Assembly (NCBI RefSeq): GCF_004136575.1
Contig: NZ_NOIQ01000002.1
Span: 150,256-214,255 of the forward strand
From: Rothia koreensis
GTDB taxonomy: Bacteria > Actinomycetota > Actinomycetes > Actinomycetales > Micrococcaceae
Direction: 5' to 3'
DNA: 64,000 bases
Part shown: positions 52,827 through 61,566 of the stretch, piece after piece
Layout of the letters: the number at the start of each line of letters is the position of its first letter
Position numbering within the stretch: position 1 is the stretch's first letter
Program-made: the position numbers and the translations under genes
The notes under the pieces: generated by a model
Told to the model about the DNA's origin: nothing
Seen by the model: only the letters and a program-made list of their open reading frames with translations
The model's database searches: none

Positions 52827-53498
52827 TCAAATCCCTTTCAGGGCGGAGGAGAAGGAAATGGTGGTCAAATATTCGAGGGCTTCGCGCACTTTGTCGCGCG
52901 CTTCCGCGAGGCTCGAACCCCGGCCGTCGTCGCCCAGAGCCTCGTGGAGTGCGACGCAGATGGTCTGAACGAGCACCCGGCACAGGATATGGATGTGCAT
53001 GGCGGGGGCCTGCGGATAGAGGGATTCGACGATTGCGACCAAGCGGTGGATCATCCGTTCGATCGAGGCCTGTCCCCAGGTGTCCATCCCCTGTCGGTCG
53101 ACCATCCGGCCCGCGGTGGCGACGCTGTCGCGGATGACCTCGAGCACATCCGCCCGCAGCACGAACTCCGTCAGGGCCTGGGACACGCTGGTGCTCATCG
53201 TTTCCGGCGTGCCCGCGGAATCCGGGGCGAAATCCTCCACGAGCCGATCGAAATTGTCGTTGACTCGGGCGAATGCCGCTTCCTCGATCGAGGAGAAGTG
53301 GTTGAACACGGTCCTCCGGGAGACCCCGGCCCTGTCCGCGAGCTCATCCACGGTCAGGCGGCTCGGTCCTACCCGGAGCACGAGACCGGCCGCGGCGGAC
53401 GCGATCGCGTCGCGATTCTGAGCGCGCACCAAGCTCCTGCGGTCGTGGGGGCGGACATCATCGTGCGACGACGCGTCTCGCTGCGGGGTGGAAGGCAT
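52827..53498 (-). CDS. TetR-family regulator (upstream of MMPL copy 2)
   Basis: A 223-residue TetR protein with HTH VDELADRAGVSRRTVFNHF (about 48-66) and an all-helical ligand domain. It is the first gene of the TetR-MMPL-TetR-MMPL series on this strand and is followed by MMPL copy 2 after 2 bp. A 13-bp perfect palindrome 24 bp upstream of its start is a candidate operator. The start is ATG 53498. Confidence 0.82.
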   Translation of the reverse strand: MPSTPQRDASSHDDVRPHDRRSLVRAQNRDAIASAAAGLVLRVGPSRLTVDELADRAGVSRRTVFNHFSSIEEAAFARVNDNFDRLVEDFAPDSAGTPETMSTSVSQALTEFVLRADVLEVIRDSVATAGRMVDRQGMDTWGQASIERMIHRLVAIVESLYPQAPAMHIHILCRVLVQTICVALHEALGDDGRGSSLAEARDKVREALEYLTTISFSSALKGI

Positions 53499-53505
53499 GT
53501 GACTG

Positions 53506-53511
53506 AGCTTA
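53506..53511 (-). promoter_or_regulatory. -10 element of TetR copy 2 (leaderless)
   Basis: TAAGCT, 7 nt before ATG 53498 on the minus strand. Confidence 0.45.
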
Positions 53512-53521
53512 TTCGAGAAGA

Positions 53522-53534
53522 TGCACTGAGTGCA
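53522..53534. promoter_or_regulatory. Candidate TetR operator palindrome
   Basis: TGCACT-G-AGTGCA is a perfect 6-1-6 inverted repeat in the AT-rich gap between the TetR gene and menG, just upstream of the TetR -10 element. Confidence 0.5.
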
Positions 53535-53605
53535 ATCAAATTGAGCGTGGATATGTATTGCGGCTCATTTCCACAGTCCAGGTTCTGGGCCGGCTCCCGG
53601 TCTGA

Positions 53606-53611
53606 CAGAAT
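53606..53611 (+). promoter_or_regulatory. -10 element of menG (leaderless)
   Basis: CAGAAT with a 7-nt spacer to GTG 53619; an in-frame ATG at 53610 overlaps this hexamer and is therefore less likely. Confidence 0.45.
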
Positions 53612-53618
53612 GGACAGC

Positions 53619-54311
53619 GTGAACCGAGCTGATCTTGACAAGAAGTCCGAGGAAGTCTCCGCAATGTTTGACGGGGTCGCACCGAAGTACGACCTCATGA
53701 ATTCGTTGCTGTCCCTGGGGCAGGACCGCGGATGGCGCAAGGCGACCGTCGCGGCCGCCGAGCCACAGGCCGGCCAAAGGATTCTGGACGTGGCCGCGGG
53801 CACCGGAGCCTCCTCTGCGCCCTATCTGAAGGAGGGGCTCGACGTCGTCGCGGCCGACCTCTCGGAGGGCATGCTCGTCGAAGGAAAGCGGAGGCATCCC
53901 GAGATCGATTTCGTCCGGGCGGACGTCACGGATCTCCCCTTCGAGGACGCCGAATTCGATACCGTCACGATGTCCTTCGGGCTCCGCAACGTGGCCGATT
54001 ATCCGAAGGCGTTGCGTGAACTGCACCGCGTCACGAAATCCGGCGGAACGCTGGTGATCTGCGAGTTCTCGACTCCCACGTGGACGCCGTTCCGCTTGGT
54101 CTACCAGGAATACCTCATGCGTGCGCTGCCCCTTGTGGCAGGCCTGTTCTCGTCGAATCCCGAGTCCTACACGTACCTCGCGGAGACCATCAGCGCATGG
54201 CCTGACCAGGAACCGCTCGCTCGAGTGATCGCCGAGGCCGGGTGGGAGCACGTCCAGTACCGCAATCTGACCGGAGGCATCGTGGCCCTTCATCGGGGGT
54301 CCAAGGCCTAG
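53619..54311 (+). CDS. menG: Demethylmenaquinone methyltransferase
   Basis: A 230-residue UbiE/MenG enzyme that methylates the naphthoquinone ring to complete menaquinone. The family signature FDGVAPKYDLMNSLLSLGQDR is at residues 17-37; SAM motif I is LDVAAGTGASS; SFGLRNVADYPKAL is the second UbiE signature. The GTG start follows a -10-like hexamer. menJ begins 4 bp after the stop. Confidence 0.92.
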   Translation: MNRADLDKKSEEVSAMFDGVAPKYDLMNSLLSLGQDRGWRKATVAAAEPQAGQRILDVAAGTGASSAPYLKEGLDVVAADLSEGMLVEGKRRHPEIDFVRADVTDLPFEDAEFDTVTMSFGLRNVADYPKALRELHRVTKSGGTLVICEFSTPTWTPFRLVYQEYLMRALPLVAGLFSSNPESYTYLAETISAWPDQEPLARVIAEAGWEHVQYRNLTGGIVALHRGSKA

Positions 54312-54315
54312 TCGT

Positions 54316-55650
54316 ATGAAGATCATCGTTGTCGGCGCGGGCCCAGCCGGGGCCACCGCCGCGTACTGGCTCGGGCGCGGTGGGCACGAGGTCACCGTCC
54401 TCGAGAAGACACGCTTCCCGCGGGAAAAAGTGTGCGGGGACGGTCTGACCCCCCAGGCTGTGCGGGAGATGGACCTCATGGGTCTGCCTCACGGCGTCGA
54501 GCAGGGTTACCACCGGCAGAAGGGTCTCCGCTTGCGGGCGGCGGGCAGGAGCCTCGAGGTTCCGTTCGAATCCCAGGGTGATGTCCCCGGCTATGGGCTG
54601 GTGCGTACCCGGTACGGATTCGACGAGGAGCTCGCCGACCACGCCCGGTCGGCCGGCGCAGTGGTACTGGAAGGCCATGCGGCCCAGGAAGTCATCCGTG
54701 CGGGCGATCTCACGTCGTGGCCTTCCGGCCTGTCCCGAAACCTGGCCGGGGATCCGGAACGCATCGTCGGAATCCGCGCGCAACTGCACGATGAGCGGGG
54801 GCGCCGCACCGGTGAAACCCGTGATTTCCATGCTGATCTCGTTCTGGCGGCAGACGGTAATTCAACCCGAACCGCGGTCTCGGCCGGCCTTGCCAAGCGG
54901 GACGACCGCCCCATGGGCGTGGCCGTCCGGGCCTATTACGAATCGTCCCTCGGTGATCTGGACTGGATGGAGGGCTGGCTCGAGCTCGAAGGGGACCGCC
55001 CCGAATCCGGCGACCGGCCCGAGCTGTTGCCGGGATACGGGTGGATCTTCGGCGTGGGGGACGGCACGGCCAACGTCGGCCTCGGAATCCTCAACACGTC
55101 GGAGCAATTCGGAAAGCTCGATTACCGACGCGTCCTCTCCGAATGGACCGCGGGTATGCCCCCGGAATGGAACCTCGATGCGGAGCATCGCCGGGGCAGA
55201 GTTCTCGGCGCGGCCCTGCCCATGGCATTCAACCGGACCCCGCACTATGTTCCCGGTCTGATGCTGCTGGGTGATGCCGGAGGCATGGTCTCTCCGTTCA
55301 ACGGTGAAGGCATCGCCAATGCCATGCACTCGGCGCGCGTCGCAGCCGATGTCGTCGACGACGCCGCACGGGCCAACGGGCCGGCCCAGAGAGAACTCGT
55401 TCTCGACCGCTACCCGGACATCATTAGAGCGACGTGGGGATCCCACTTCACCCTGGGTCGCGCGTGCGCGCAACTGATCGGACACCCGGCGCTCATGAGG
55501 GCATCCGTGTCCCTCGGAATGAGGGTCCCTGCGATGATGAAGGTCATCGTGGATGTCATGGCCGACCAGGTGCCGCAGGAGCCTCGGAACGCGATCGACA
55601 AGGCGGTGCACATCATCGAATCCCTGACGCCCGCGACCTCCACCCGGTGA
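54316..55650 (+). CDS. menJ: Geranylgeranyl reductase-family flavoprotein, MenJ-like
   Basis: A 444-residue FAD-dependent oxidoreductase. FAD-binding motifs are IIVVGAGPAGATAAYWLGRGG (residues 3-23), VLEKTRFPREKVCGDGLTP and LLGDAGGMVSPFNGEGIANAM (about 315-335). Its position beside menG and a polyprenyl synthase matches M. tuberculosis MenJ (Rv0561c), which saturates one isoprene unit of menaquinone; a role in another prenyl chain is possible. The start is ATG 54316. Confidence 0.82.
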   Translation: MKIIVVGAGPAGATAAYWLGRGGHEVTVLEKTRFPREKVCGDGLTPQAVREMDLMGLPHGVEQGYHRQKGLRLRAAGRSLEVPFESQGDVPGYGLVRTRYGFDEELADHARSAGAVVLEGHAAQEVIRAGDLTSWPSGLSRNLAGDPERIVGIRAQLHDERGRRTGETRDFHADLVLAADGNSTRTAVSAGLAKRDDRPMGVAVRAYYESSLGDLDWMEGWLELEGDRPESGDRPELLPGYGWIFGVGDGTANVGLGILNTSEQFGKLDYRRVLSEWTAGMPPEWNLDAEHRRGRVLGAALPMAFNRTPHYVPGLMLLGDAGGMVSPFNGEGIANAMHSARVAADVVDDAARANGPAQRELVLDRYPDIIRATWGSHFTLGRACAQLIGHPALMRASVSLGMRVPAMMKVIVDVMADQVPQEPRNAIDKAVHIIESLTPATSTR

Positions 55651-55693
55651 CCACCATCCGAAGCCAACGGCCTATGGCCCCGAGAGAAACGGT

Positions 55694-55699
55694 TAGTGT
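55694..55699 (+). promoter_or_regulatory. -10 element of the polyprenyl synthase gene (leaderless)
   Basis: TAGTGT with a 7-nt spacer to GTG 55707. Confidence 0.5.
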
Positions 55700-55706
55700 T
55701 AAGCCT

Positions 55707-56792
55707 GTGACTGATACACACCCCGGACAGCATGACGACCAGCCGGAGAGCGCTTTCGCCCAGGCTCTCGCGGGTTCCGAGGACACGCACCTGCCGTCCG
55801 GATTCGAGCTCATCGCCCGTGACGAAGAGCTCGGTCCGAAGATCCTCCGCAGTCTCGGTGAGGTTGAGGAACGCCTGGACCGCGCCGTGCACTACACGGA
55901 CGCCCTGGCCGACGTCGCCGCCCGACACCTGCTCGAGGCCGGCGGCAAGAGGGTCCGGCCTCTCCTGACGCTCCTGGCCGCCGAGATTTCGGGCGGCATC
56001 AACGACGACACGATCGAGGCAGCGGTCGTCACGGAGCTGACGCACCTGGCCACGCTCTACCACGATGACGTGATGGACGACGCCTCCAAGCGCCGCGGGG
56101 CGGATGCAGCCCACACGATCTGGGGCAACTCGGTCGCGATTCTCACGGGAGACCTGATTTTCTCCCGAGCGTCCCTCATGGTCTCCGACCTGGGGGCACG
56201 TGCCCTGGCCGTGCAGGCCAAGACCTTCGAACGACTCGTGCTCGGCCAGCTGTACGAAACGGCCGGTGCCAACCCGGACGAGGACCAACTGGCCCATTAC
56301 ATCAAGGTTATCGAAGGCAAGACAGGCTCCTTGATCGCGGCCGCGTGCGAGTACGGCTCGCACCTGGCCGGTGCCGAGGAGCAGACCGTCCAGACGCTGA
56401 TCCGATACGGAGAGCTGGTGGGTGTCGCCTTCCAATTGGCCGACGACGTCATCGACGTCACCGGATCGCGCCAGACCTCGGGCAAGACTCCCGGGACGGA
56501 CCTGCGCGAAGGAGTGCCCACGTTGCCGTCGATTCTGGTGCGGAAGGCCGCCGAGGACGGCGACGAGGAGGCCCGCCGCATCGTGGACCTCATCGAGGCG
56601 GATCTCAGCTCGGACGAGGCGCTGGCCCGTGCAGTCGAGGCACTGGGCGCTCACCCCGCCACGAACACGGCGTGGGACATCGCCTACCGGTGGGCCGACG
56701 ACGCCATCAAGACCCTCGAACCGTTGCCGGAAACAACCGTCAAACAGGCCCTCAAATCGTTCGCGGAAGCCGTGGTGCACCGGGACTCCTGA
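55707..56792 (+). CDS. Polyprenyl diphosphate synthase (trans-type)
   Basis: A 361-residue isoprenyl chain-elongating enzyme. The first Asp-rich motif is LYHDDVMDDASKRRG, the second LADDVIDVTGS; GGKRVRPLL and QLYETAG are further substrate contacts. Its position (Rv0562 equivalent, beside menG and menJ) suggests it makes the menaquinone side chain, probably as a long-chain synthase; chain length cannot be predicted with confidence here. The start is GTG 55707; the longer frame to 55434 overlaps menJ. It is followed by a long terminator palindrome. Confidence 0.9.
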   Translation: MTDTHPGQHDDQPESAFAQALAGSEDTHLPSGFELIARDEELGPKILRSLGEVEERLDRAVHYTDALADVAARHLLEAGGKRVRPLLTLLAAEISGGINDDTIEAAVVTELTHLATLYHDDVMDDASKRRGADAAHTIWGNSVAILTGDLIFSRASLMVSDLGARALAVQAKTFERLVLGQLYETAGANPDEDQLAHYIKVIEGKTGSLIAAACEYGSHLAGAEEQTVQTLIRYGELVGVAFQLADDVIDVTGSRQTSGKTPGTDLREGVPTLPSILVRKAAEDGDEEARRIVDLIEADLSSDEALARAVEALGAHPATNTAWDIAYRWADDAIKTLEPLPETTVKQALKSFAEAVVHRDS

Positions 56793-56812
56793 CGGGGCCC
56801 GGGCTGACAACG

Positions 56813-56862
56813 GAAAGAATCCCGGCGACACCGATTCGAATCGGTGTCGCCGGGATTCTTTC
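56813..56862. terminator. 50-nt perfect palindrome, bidirectional terminator
   Basis: The two 25-nt arms meet at TTC|GAA and end in GAAAGAAT / ATTCTTTC, giving T-rich tails on both strands. It sits between the convergent polyprenyl synthase gene and the 463-residue protein gene. Confidence 0.85.
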
Positions 56863-56933
56863 GTACTCGCGGGGCGCGGATCTGCGCGGGAAACCGCGGG
56901 TCCGGACCCTCGGGGCCCGGACCCGATCTGGTT

Positions 56934-58325
56934 CTACAGTCCGAAGAAGCGGCTGAAGAAGCCTTTCTTCTTGGTCTCCTCGCCCTTCTGAGTCTCGGCC
57001 TCGCGCTCAGGGGTCTCCGCCCGAGCGGGTTCGGCCTGCTCAGCGCGTTCGTCGGCCGCCTCCGTGGAGGCGGTCGAACCCGATGCGGCGCTCGCCGGGG
57101 CGGACTCGGCGGACTCTCCCGCGCGGGCCGCGTCGTTCTCGGCCTGTTCGGCCCGGAGCCGCTCCAGGGCGGACCGGCGGTCCTCGTCCTCTGCTTCCTG
57201 CTCGCGGGTGCGGGTGGAGTCCGGCTCCTCGATCACCGGGTGCGCATCCGTCACCGCGTCGTCGGAGGCCGGGGGCGAGGCCGGTGCCGCAGCAGCCGCG
57301 GCCGGGGCCGCCTGTTCGGAGGTCGCGGCCTCGTCGTCCTCGACCATGTGCGTCGAGACCAACCCGGGTTCGGCATCCTGGCGCGGTTCCTGGTCGAAGG
57401 GCTGGCCTTCGGCCGTCGGCTGGGTCCACTCGACTCCCTCGGTGTCCTCGAGCGCGGGTGCCGCCTGCTGCTCGTCCTCGGACGCCAGCGCCGCCTCGGT
57501 CGCGGCGACCCGCTGGGCTTCGGCCTCTTCGCGGGAGAGACGCTGCTGTTCGGATTCGCGCTGCGCGATGGCCAGCGACCTGCGTGCCTCTTCCCGGAGC
57601 GCCTGACGGTGCTTGTCTGCGTCCTTGGCCGCCTGCGCCAACTCACGCTTGCTGACCACAGGCTCGGCCTGTTCGATGCCGGAGATGCTGTGGTCGTCGA
57701 ACCACAGTCGCAGTGCGCCGTCTGCCGCGGTGATCACCGCACAGGCTTCCGTGTCCCAGGAAATGTGGGCGCCGCGCAAACGGGCGTAGGAATCCACGGC
57801 TCGCTGATGATGGACCGCGGTGTTGGTCTGCAGCGCCTGGGCCATGATCCTGCCCATGCGGTTGACCGTGGGCTCCGGGAGCTCCAACTGGGGGCCGTCG
57901 ACCAGGAGCCACGCACGCACTCCTCCGCCGGCCGCGGCGGGATAATGCGCGAATACGCCCGTGACGGCCTTGGACGCCAGCGTGAGCCTTCGTGCCAGCC
58001 CTTCCGAGAGCACCAGCTCGTCGGTGGTCAGCTCCTGGACACCCAGGTGCTCGCCGGCCTCGCGCGCCTGCACTGCTGCCGTCACGACGACGTCGGGGAA
58101 ATGCCCCAGCTCCTGCCAGGACCAGATCCACGAGCCGCGCTGGTCCGATTCGGTGCCGAGCAGATAGGGATCGAGCGACACCGAGGGATCGGAATCCAGC
58201 GTGAAAGACGGTGCAGAGAAGTCCACCGTCCACTCGGAATCGCCGCTGATCTCGGCGAGACGAGCCTGGTATTCGGTGGAGATGAAGATCGATTCGTCAA
58301 TCAAGTCCTGCAGAGTTTTCGTCAT
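56934..58325 (-). CDS. Uncharacterised DUF6882-like protein with long acidic tail
   Basis: A 463-residue protein. Residues 1-220 form a compact domain (LIDESIFISTEYQARLAEI; DQRGSWIWSWQELGHFPDVV) that resembles DUF6882-type proteins of unknown function; assignment is tentative. Residues 230-450 are Glu/Ala/Gln-rich, likely a coiled coil then disordered (AKDADKHRQALREEARRSL; many EQAE runs). The C-terminus is a short hydrophobic/basic end, KKKGFFSRFFGL. The start at ATG 58325 follows TAGCCT by 6 nt. It is divergent from the SseB-like gene. Confidence 0.65.
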   Translation of the reverse strand: MTKTLQDLIDESIFISTEYQARLAEISGDSEWTVDFSAPSFTLDSDPSVSLDPYLLGTESDQRGSWIWSWQELGHFPDVVVTAAVQAREAGEHLGVQELTTDELVLSEGLARRLTLASKAVTGVFAHYPAAAGGGVRAWLLVDGPQLELPEPTVNRMGRIMAQALQTNTAVHHQRAVDSYARLRGAHISWDTEACAVITAADGALRLWFDDHSISGIEQAEPVVSKRELAQAAKDADKHRQALREEARRSLAIAQRESEQQRLSREEAEAQRVAATEAALASEDEQQAAPALEDTEGVEWTQPTAEGQPFDQEPRQDAEPGLVSTHMVEDDEAATSEQAAPAAAAAAPASPPASDDAVTDAHPVIEEPDSTRTREQEAEDEDRRSALERLRAEQAENDAARAGESAESAPASAASGSTASTEAADERAEQAEPARAETPEREAETQKGEETKKKGFFSRFFGL

Positions 58326-58331
58326 GAAAAC

Positions 58332-58337
58332 AGGCTA
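58332..58337 (-). promoter_or_regulatory. -10 element of the DUF6882-like gene (leaderless)
   Basis: TAGCCT with a 6-nt spacer to ATG 58325 on the minus strand. Confidence 0.45.
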
Positions 58338-58453
58338 GCAAGTAAACGCCCGTGCAGAGGACTCCTCAGTTGTCACCGACTGTGTAGGCTCGAGGCAGGA
58401 AAGGTCGCCGATCCAGCGGCGACGTTGCACGTGATCAGCCGAAGGAACATCCC

Positions 58454-59890
58454 ATGCCAAGTACGGCTCCCAGCAACCCGACGGAGGAACTGCCCGAGGA
58501 GGAGCGGCAACAGCGTGCCGGAGAGGCGGTCAACCGCTTGGGGCACTGGTTGCTCTCGTCGACCACCACGGACCCGGGTTGGGACCAGCTCATCGCAGAC
58601 ATCAAGCCTTCGCGGCGCGAACCGGGCTCATTCCTGGCCCGAATCACCGAACTTCGCGGAGAGCGAGAAGTGACGGGGTCCACGGGCCTGATCGACGACG
58701 ATTCGAGCGCCCTTCCGCTCCTGCGGGAACATCGCCGGGCCACTTACACCCGGGCTCACGGAGCATGGCTGTCGATCAGCCTCATCATTCAGGCCGAGGG
58801 GTGGCCGGTTCCCGAGTACCAGGTCGGTATCGACACCAATCACGACGACGAGCCAGAGTCCTGGGGGCAAGAGTCCCCTCTGGCTGCGGAGGACCTGGTC
58901 GGGGAGTGGGAGACATTCCCCCGCGACCGGATCCACCTGCCGGAGTGGATGCTCGAGCGAACCCAGGGTTACCAACCCGAGAAGCAGGTCACGCCGTCTC
59001 CCGACGAAGAACGGCACGCACACCCCATCGCCCCGTCCCAGTTCGACGACGCGTACGAGGACTCCGACACCACACCGGAATCCCTGAACCCACAGGTGGA
59101 ACAAGCGCTGTCCCACTTCGCCCACAAGCCCACGGAGCAGACGATCGCGAACGTGCTGAGATGTCTCATGGGCGGCGAGGTCCTGTTGGACATCACCGGT
59201 TCCACGTTGGTCCCCGGTCCACGCGGGGAACGTGTGGGGCCGGGCTCACAGGTCAGGGTCCAGGCTGTCCTCGGAAACGACGGCCGGCGGTCACTGGCCG
59301 TGTACCTGCGTGAGGAAACCGCTCGCAATGTCGTCTCCGCCTCCGGTCGCTCTGCCCAGGAGCTGATGCTCAACCGCGAGTCGGGAGTCTCCGTCCTCCA
59401 GAACTTCGTGGCGGACGAAACCCTGTCGGACATCATCGTCGAACCGAACTCGCCCGATTCCTGCCGCATCGAAGGGCCGCAGGCCGAGTGGGCCATGAAC
59501 ACGCCCAGGAACGACGCGGCGAAGAACGCTCTCCTCGCCAAGAGCATGCAGCGCCTGATCGGTTCCTTCATGGGACCGGGGTCGGTGTTGCTGCTCGGCA
59601 TGAGGGAGAGCGAACAGGGGTTGAGGCCCGTCTTCGCCCAGCCCGAGGGCGACGGGGAGCCACAGACGTTCCTTCTCTTCACGTCGGCTCCCGAGGTTGC
59701 GGCCCTGGACCCGCAGTTGCAGGTGCGTTCCGTCCCCGCACTGGATGCGATGCGTCTCGCGGTGGAGTCCGGGGCGACTCACGTCAAGATCAACGCCCTG
59801 GGCCCGAGTGCACTCCTCCCGATGGACCAGGTCAGAGAGATCCTCGAGATCGCGGCGCTCCAGGAGAAGGTCCGGACCAGGGCCTCCTGA
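58454..59890 (+). CDS. SseB-like domain protein
   Basis: A 478-residue cytoplasmic protein. The C-terminal half looks like two SseB-type modules (about 215-330: LSHFAHKPTEQTIANVLRCLMGGEVLLDI; and 345-475: QTFLLFTSAPEVAALD, THVKINALGPSALLPMDQV). The N-terminal 200 residues are acidic and carry an alpha/beta domain (AYTRAHGAWLSISLIIQAEG; VPEYQVGIDTNHDDEP) that I cannot assign with confidence. AAGGAAC lies before ATG 58454. SseB-like domains occur in secretion-associated and uncharacterised actinobacterial proteins; no function is claimed. Confidence 0.65.
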   Translation: MPSTAPSNPTEELPEEERQQRAGEAVNRLGHWLLSSTTTDPGWDQLIADIKPSRREPGSFLARITELRGEREVTGSTGLIDDDSSALPLLREHRRATYTRAHGAWLSISLIIQAEGWPVPEYQVGIDTNHDDEPESWGQESPLAAEDLVGEWETFPRDRIHLPEWMLERTQGYQPEKQVTPSPDEERHAHPIAPSQFDDAYEDSDTTPESLNPQVEQALSHFAHKPTEQTIANVLRCLMGGEVLLDITGSTLVPGPRGERVGPGSQVRVQAVLGNDGRRSLAVYLREETARNVVSASGRSAQELMLNRESGVSVLQNFVADETLSDIIVEPNSPDSCRIEGPQAEWAMNTPRNDAAKNALLAKSMQRLIGSFMGPGSVLLLGMRESEQGLRPVFAQPEGDGEPQTFLLFTSAPEVAALDPQLQVRSVPALDAMRLAVESGATHVKINALGPSALLPMDQVREILEIAALQEKVRTRAS

Positions 59891-59934
59891 CTTCGCAGAA
59901 TCAGGCTGCTGAACGGGCCGGACAGACGACCCGA

Positions 59935-59983
59935 CACACGGAGAGGGGCTTCCCACCGTTGGTGGGAAGCCCCTCTCCGTGTG
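59935..59983. terminator. Bidirectional hairpin between the SseB-like gene and katA
   Basis: A perfect 23-bp stem (59935-59957 with 59961-59983) with a 3-nt loop separates the two convergent genes. Confidence 0.85.
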
Positions 59984-60019
59984 GTCCCGCAGCCTGGGGC
60001 CGCGGAAGGACTCACAACA

Positions 60020-61519
60020 TCAGGCGCCGGGGACGTCGTCGCCAGCGTTCTGCTGGACGGTCTTCTCGATGCGCTCGCCGACTTCCTGGTCGATGTTCTT
60101 CCAGTACTGGATCGCGTTGGAGAGCACCGGCTCGACGCAGTCGCCGAGCATGCCGGCAACGGTTTCGATCAAGCGCTCGCGGGCACCCTCGTCGTAGACC
60201 TCACGGACCAGGGTATGAGCCTGACCGAAGTCATCATCCTCCGAGTGCAGGGTGTACGCGGCGCGGACCAGTTCGCCGTCGGCCTCCCAACCATTCTCCA
60301 CCGGGCCCTGTTCGTCCTGGTAGGCGCGTCCGTACGAGTTCGGCGCGTAGACCGGAGCATCACCGCTGTGGTGGTACTCCATCTGGCCTTCCTTGTCGTA
60401 GGAGTTGGTGCGGACCAGGGGAGCGTTGACCGGCAACTGGTTGAAGTTCGTGCCGATACGGTTGCGCTGGGCGTCCGGGTAGGAGAACACGCGGCCGAGC
60501 AGCATCTTGTCGGGGGATACGCCCGTTCCCGGAACCGTGTTCGAGGGGCTGAACGCAGCCTGCTCGATCTCCGCGAAGTGGTTGCGCGGATTCCGGGTCA
60601 GGGTGAACCGGCCCACCGGGATGCGCGGGTAGTCCTTCTGCGACCAGATCTTGGTCAGGTCGAAGGGATTGAAGCGGTAGGTCTTCGCATCCTCGTACGG
60701 CATGACCTGGACCTCGAGGCGCCATGACGGGAAGTCGCCCCGGTCGATCGCCTCGAACAGGTCGCGGCGGTGGTAGTCACCATCGGAACCGGCCAGCTGC
60801 TCGGCTTCCTCGTTGGTCATGTTCTCCACGCCCTGCTCGGTGAGGAAGTGGTACTTGACCCAGAACCGCTCGCCATCCTCGTTGACCCACATGTAGGTGT
60901 GGGAGGAGTAGCCGTTCATGTGGCGCCAATTGCGCGGCAGGCCGCGGTCGCCCATGAGGTACGCGACCTGGTGGGCAGACTCGGGCGACAGGCTCCAGAA
61001 ATCCCACTGCATGTTGGCATCGCGCAGACCGGAATCGGGGGTCCGCTTCTGGGAGTGGATGAAGTCCGGGAACTTCATGGGATCGCGCACGAAGAACACG
61101 GGGGTGTTGTTGCCCACCATGTCGAAGTTGCCGTCCTCGGTGTAGAACTTCAGGGCGAAGCCGCGGACGTCCCGCCACGTATCCGGCGAACCGAGCTCAC
61201 CGGCAACGGTCGAGAAGCGAGCCAGCATCGGGGTCTTGGTGCCCTTCTGGAGGAACTTGGCCTTGGTGTACTTGCTGACATCCTCGGTGACCTCGAACTC
61301 GCCGAACGCGCCCGAGCCCTTGGCGTGCGGGCTGCGCTCGGGGACGCGCTCCCGGTCGAAGCGTGCGAGCTTCTCGACCAGGGCGACGTCGTGCAGCATC
61401 AGCGGGCCGTTGGGGCCGACGGACAGGGAATTGGCGTCCGACTCCCTGGGTGCGCCCGACTCGGTGGTCGAGGGCTTCGTAGGATCAGTGGTGCTCTGGT
61501 TCGAGACGAACTCAGTCAT
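60020..61519 (-). CDS. katA: Monofunctional heme catalase
   Basis: A clade 3-type catalase of about 499 residues. Visible features: the distal-His region [50 protein letters not shown] and the proximal heme segment [17 protein letters not shown] (Tyr ligand). It decomposes hydrogen peroxide. The start is the MTEFVSN methionine, preceded by AAGGAG. The upstream fur-family gene is 47 bp away on the same strand, so the two likely form a peroxide-responsive operon. Confidence 0.93.
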   Translation of the reverse strand: MTEFVSNQSTTDPTKPSTTESGAPRESDANSLSVGPNGPLMLHDVALVEKLARFDRERVPERSPHAKGSGAFGEFEVTEDVSKYTKAKFLQKGTKTPMLARFSTVAGELGSPDTWRDVRGFALKFYTEDGNFDMVGNNTPVFFVRDPMKFPDFIHSQKRTPDSGLRDANMQWDFWSLSPESAHQVAYLMGDRGLPRNWRHMNGYSSHTYMWVNEDGERFWVKYHFLTEQGVENMTNEEAEQLAGSDGDYHRRDLFEAIDRGDFPSWRLEVQVMPYEDAKTYRFNPFDLTKIWSQKDYPRIPVGRFTLTRNPRNHFAEIEQAAFSPSNTVPGTGVSPDKMLLGRVFSYPDAQRNRIGTNFNQLPVNAPLVRTNSYDKEGQMEYHHSGDAPVYAPNSYGRAYQDEQGPVENGWEADGELVRAAYTLHSEDDDFGQAHTLVREVYDEGARERLIETVAGMLGDCVEPVLSNAIQYWKNIDQEVGERIEKTVQQNAGDDVPGA

Positions 61520-61566
61520 CGATGATCTCCTTCTTCTTGTGTGTGTTGATGGTGTGATGGCCGGAC

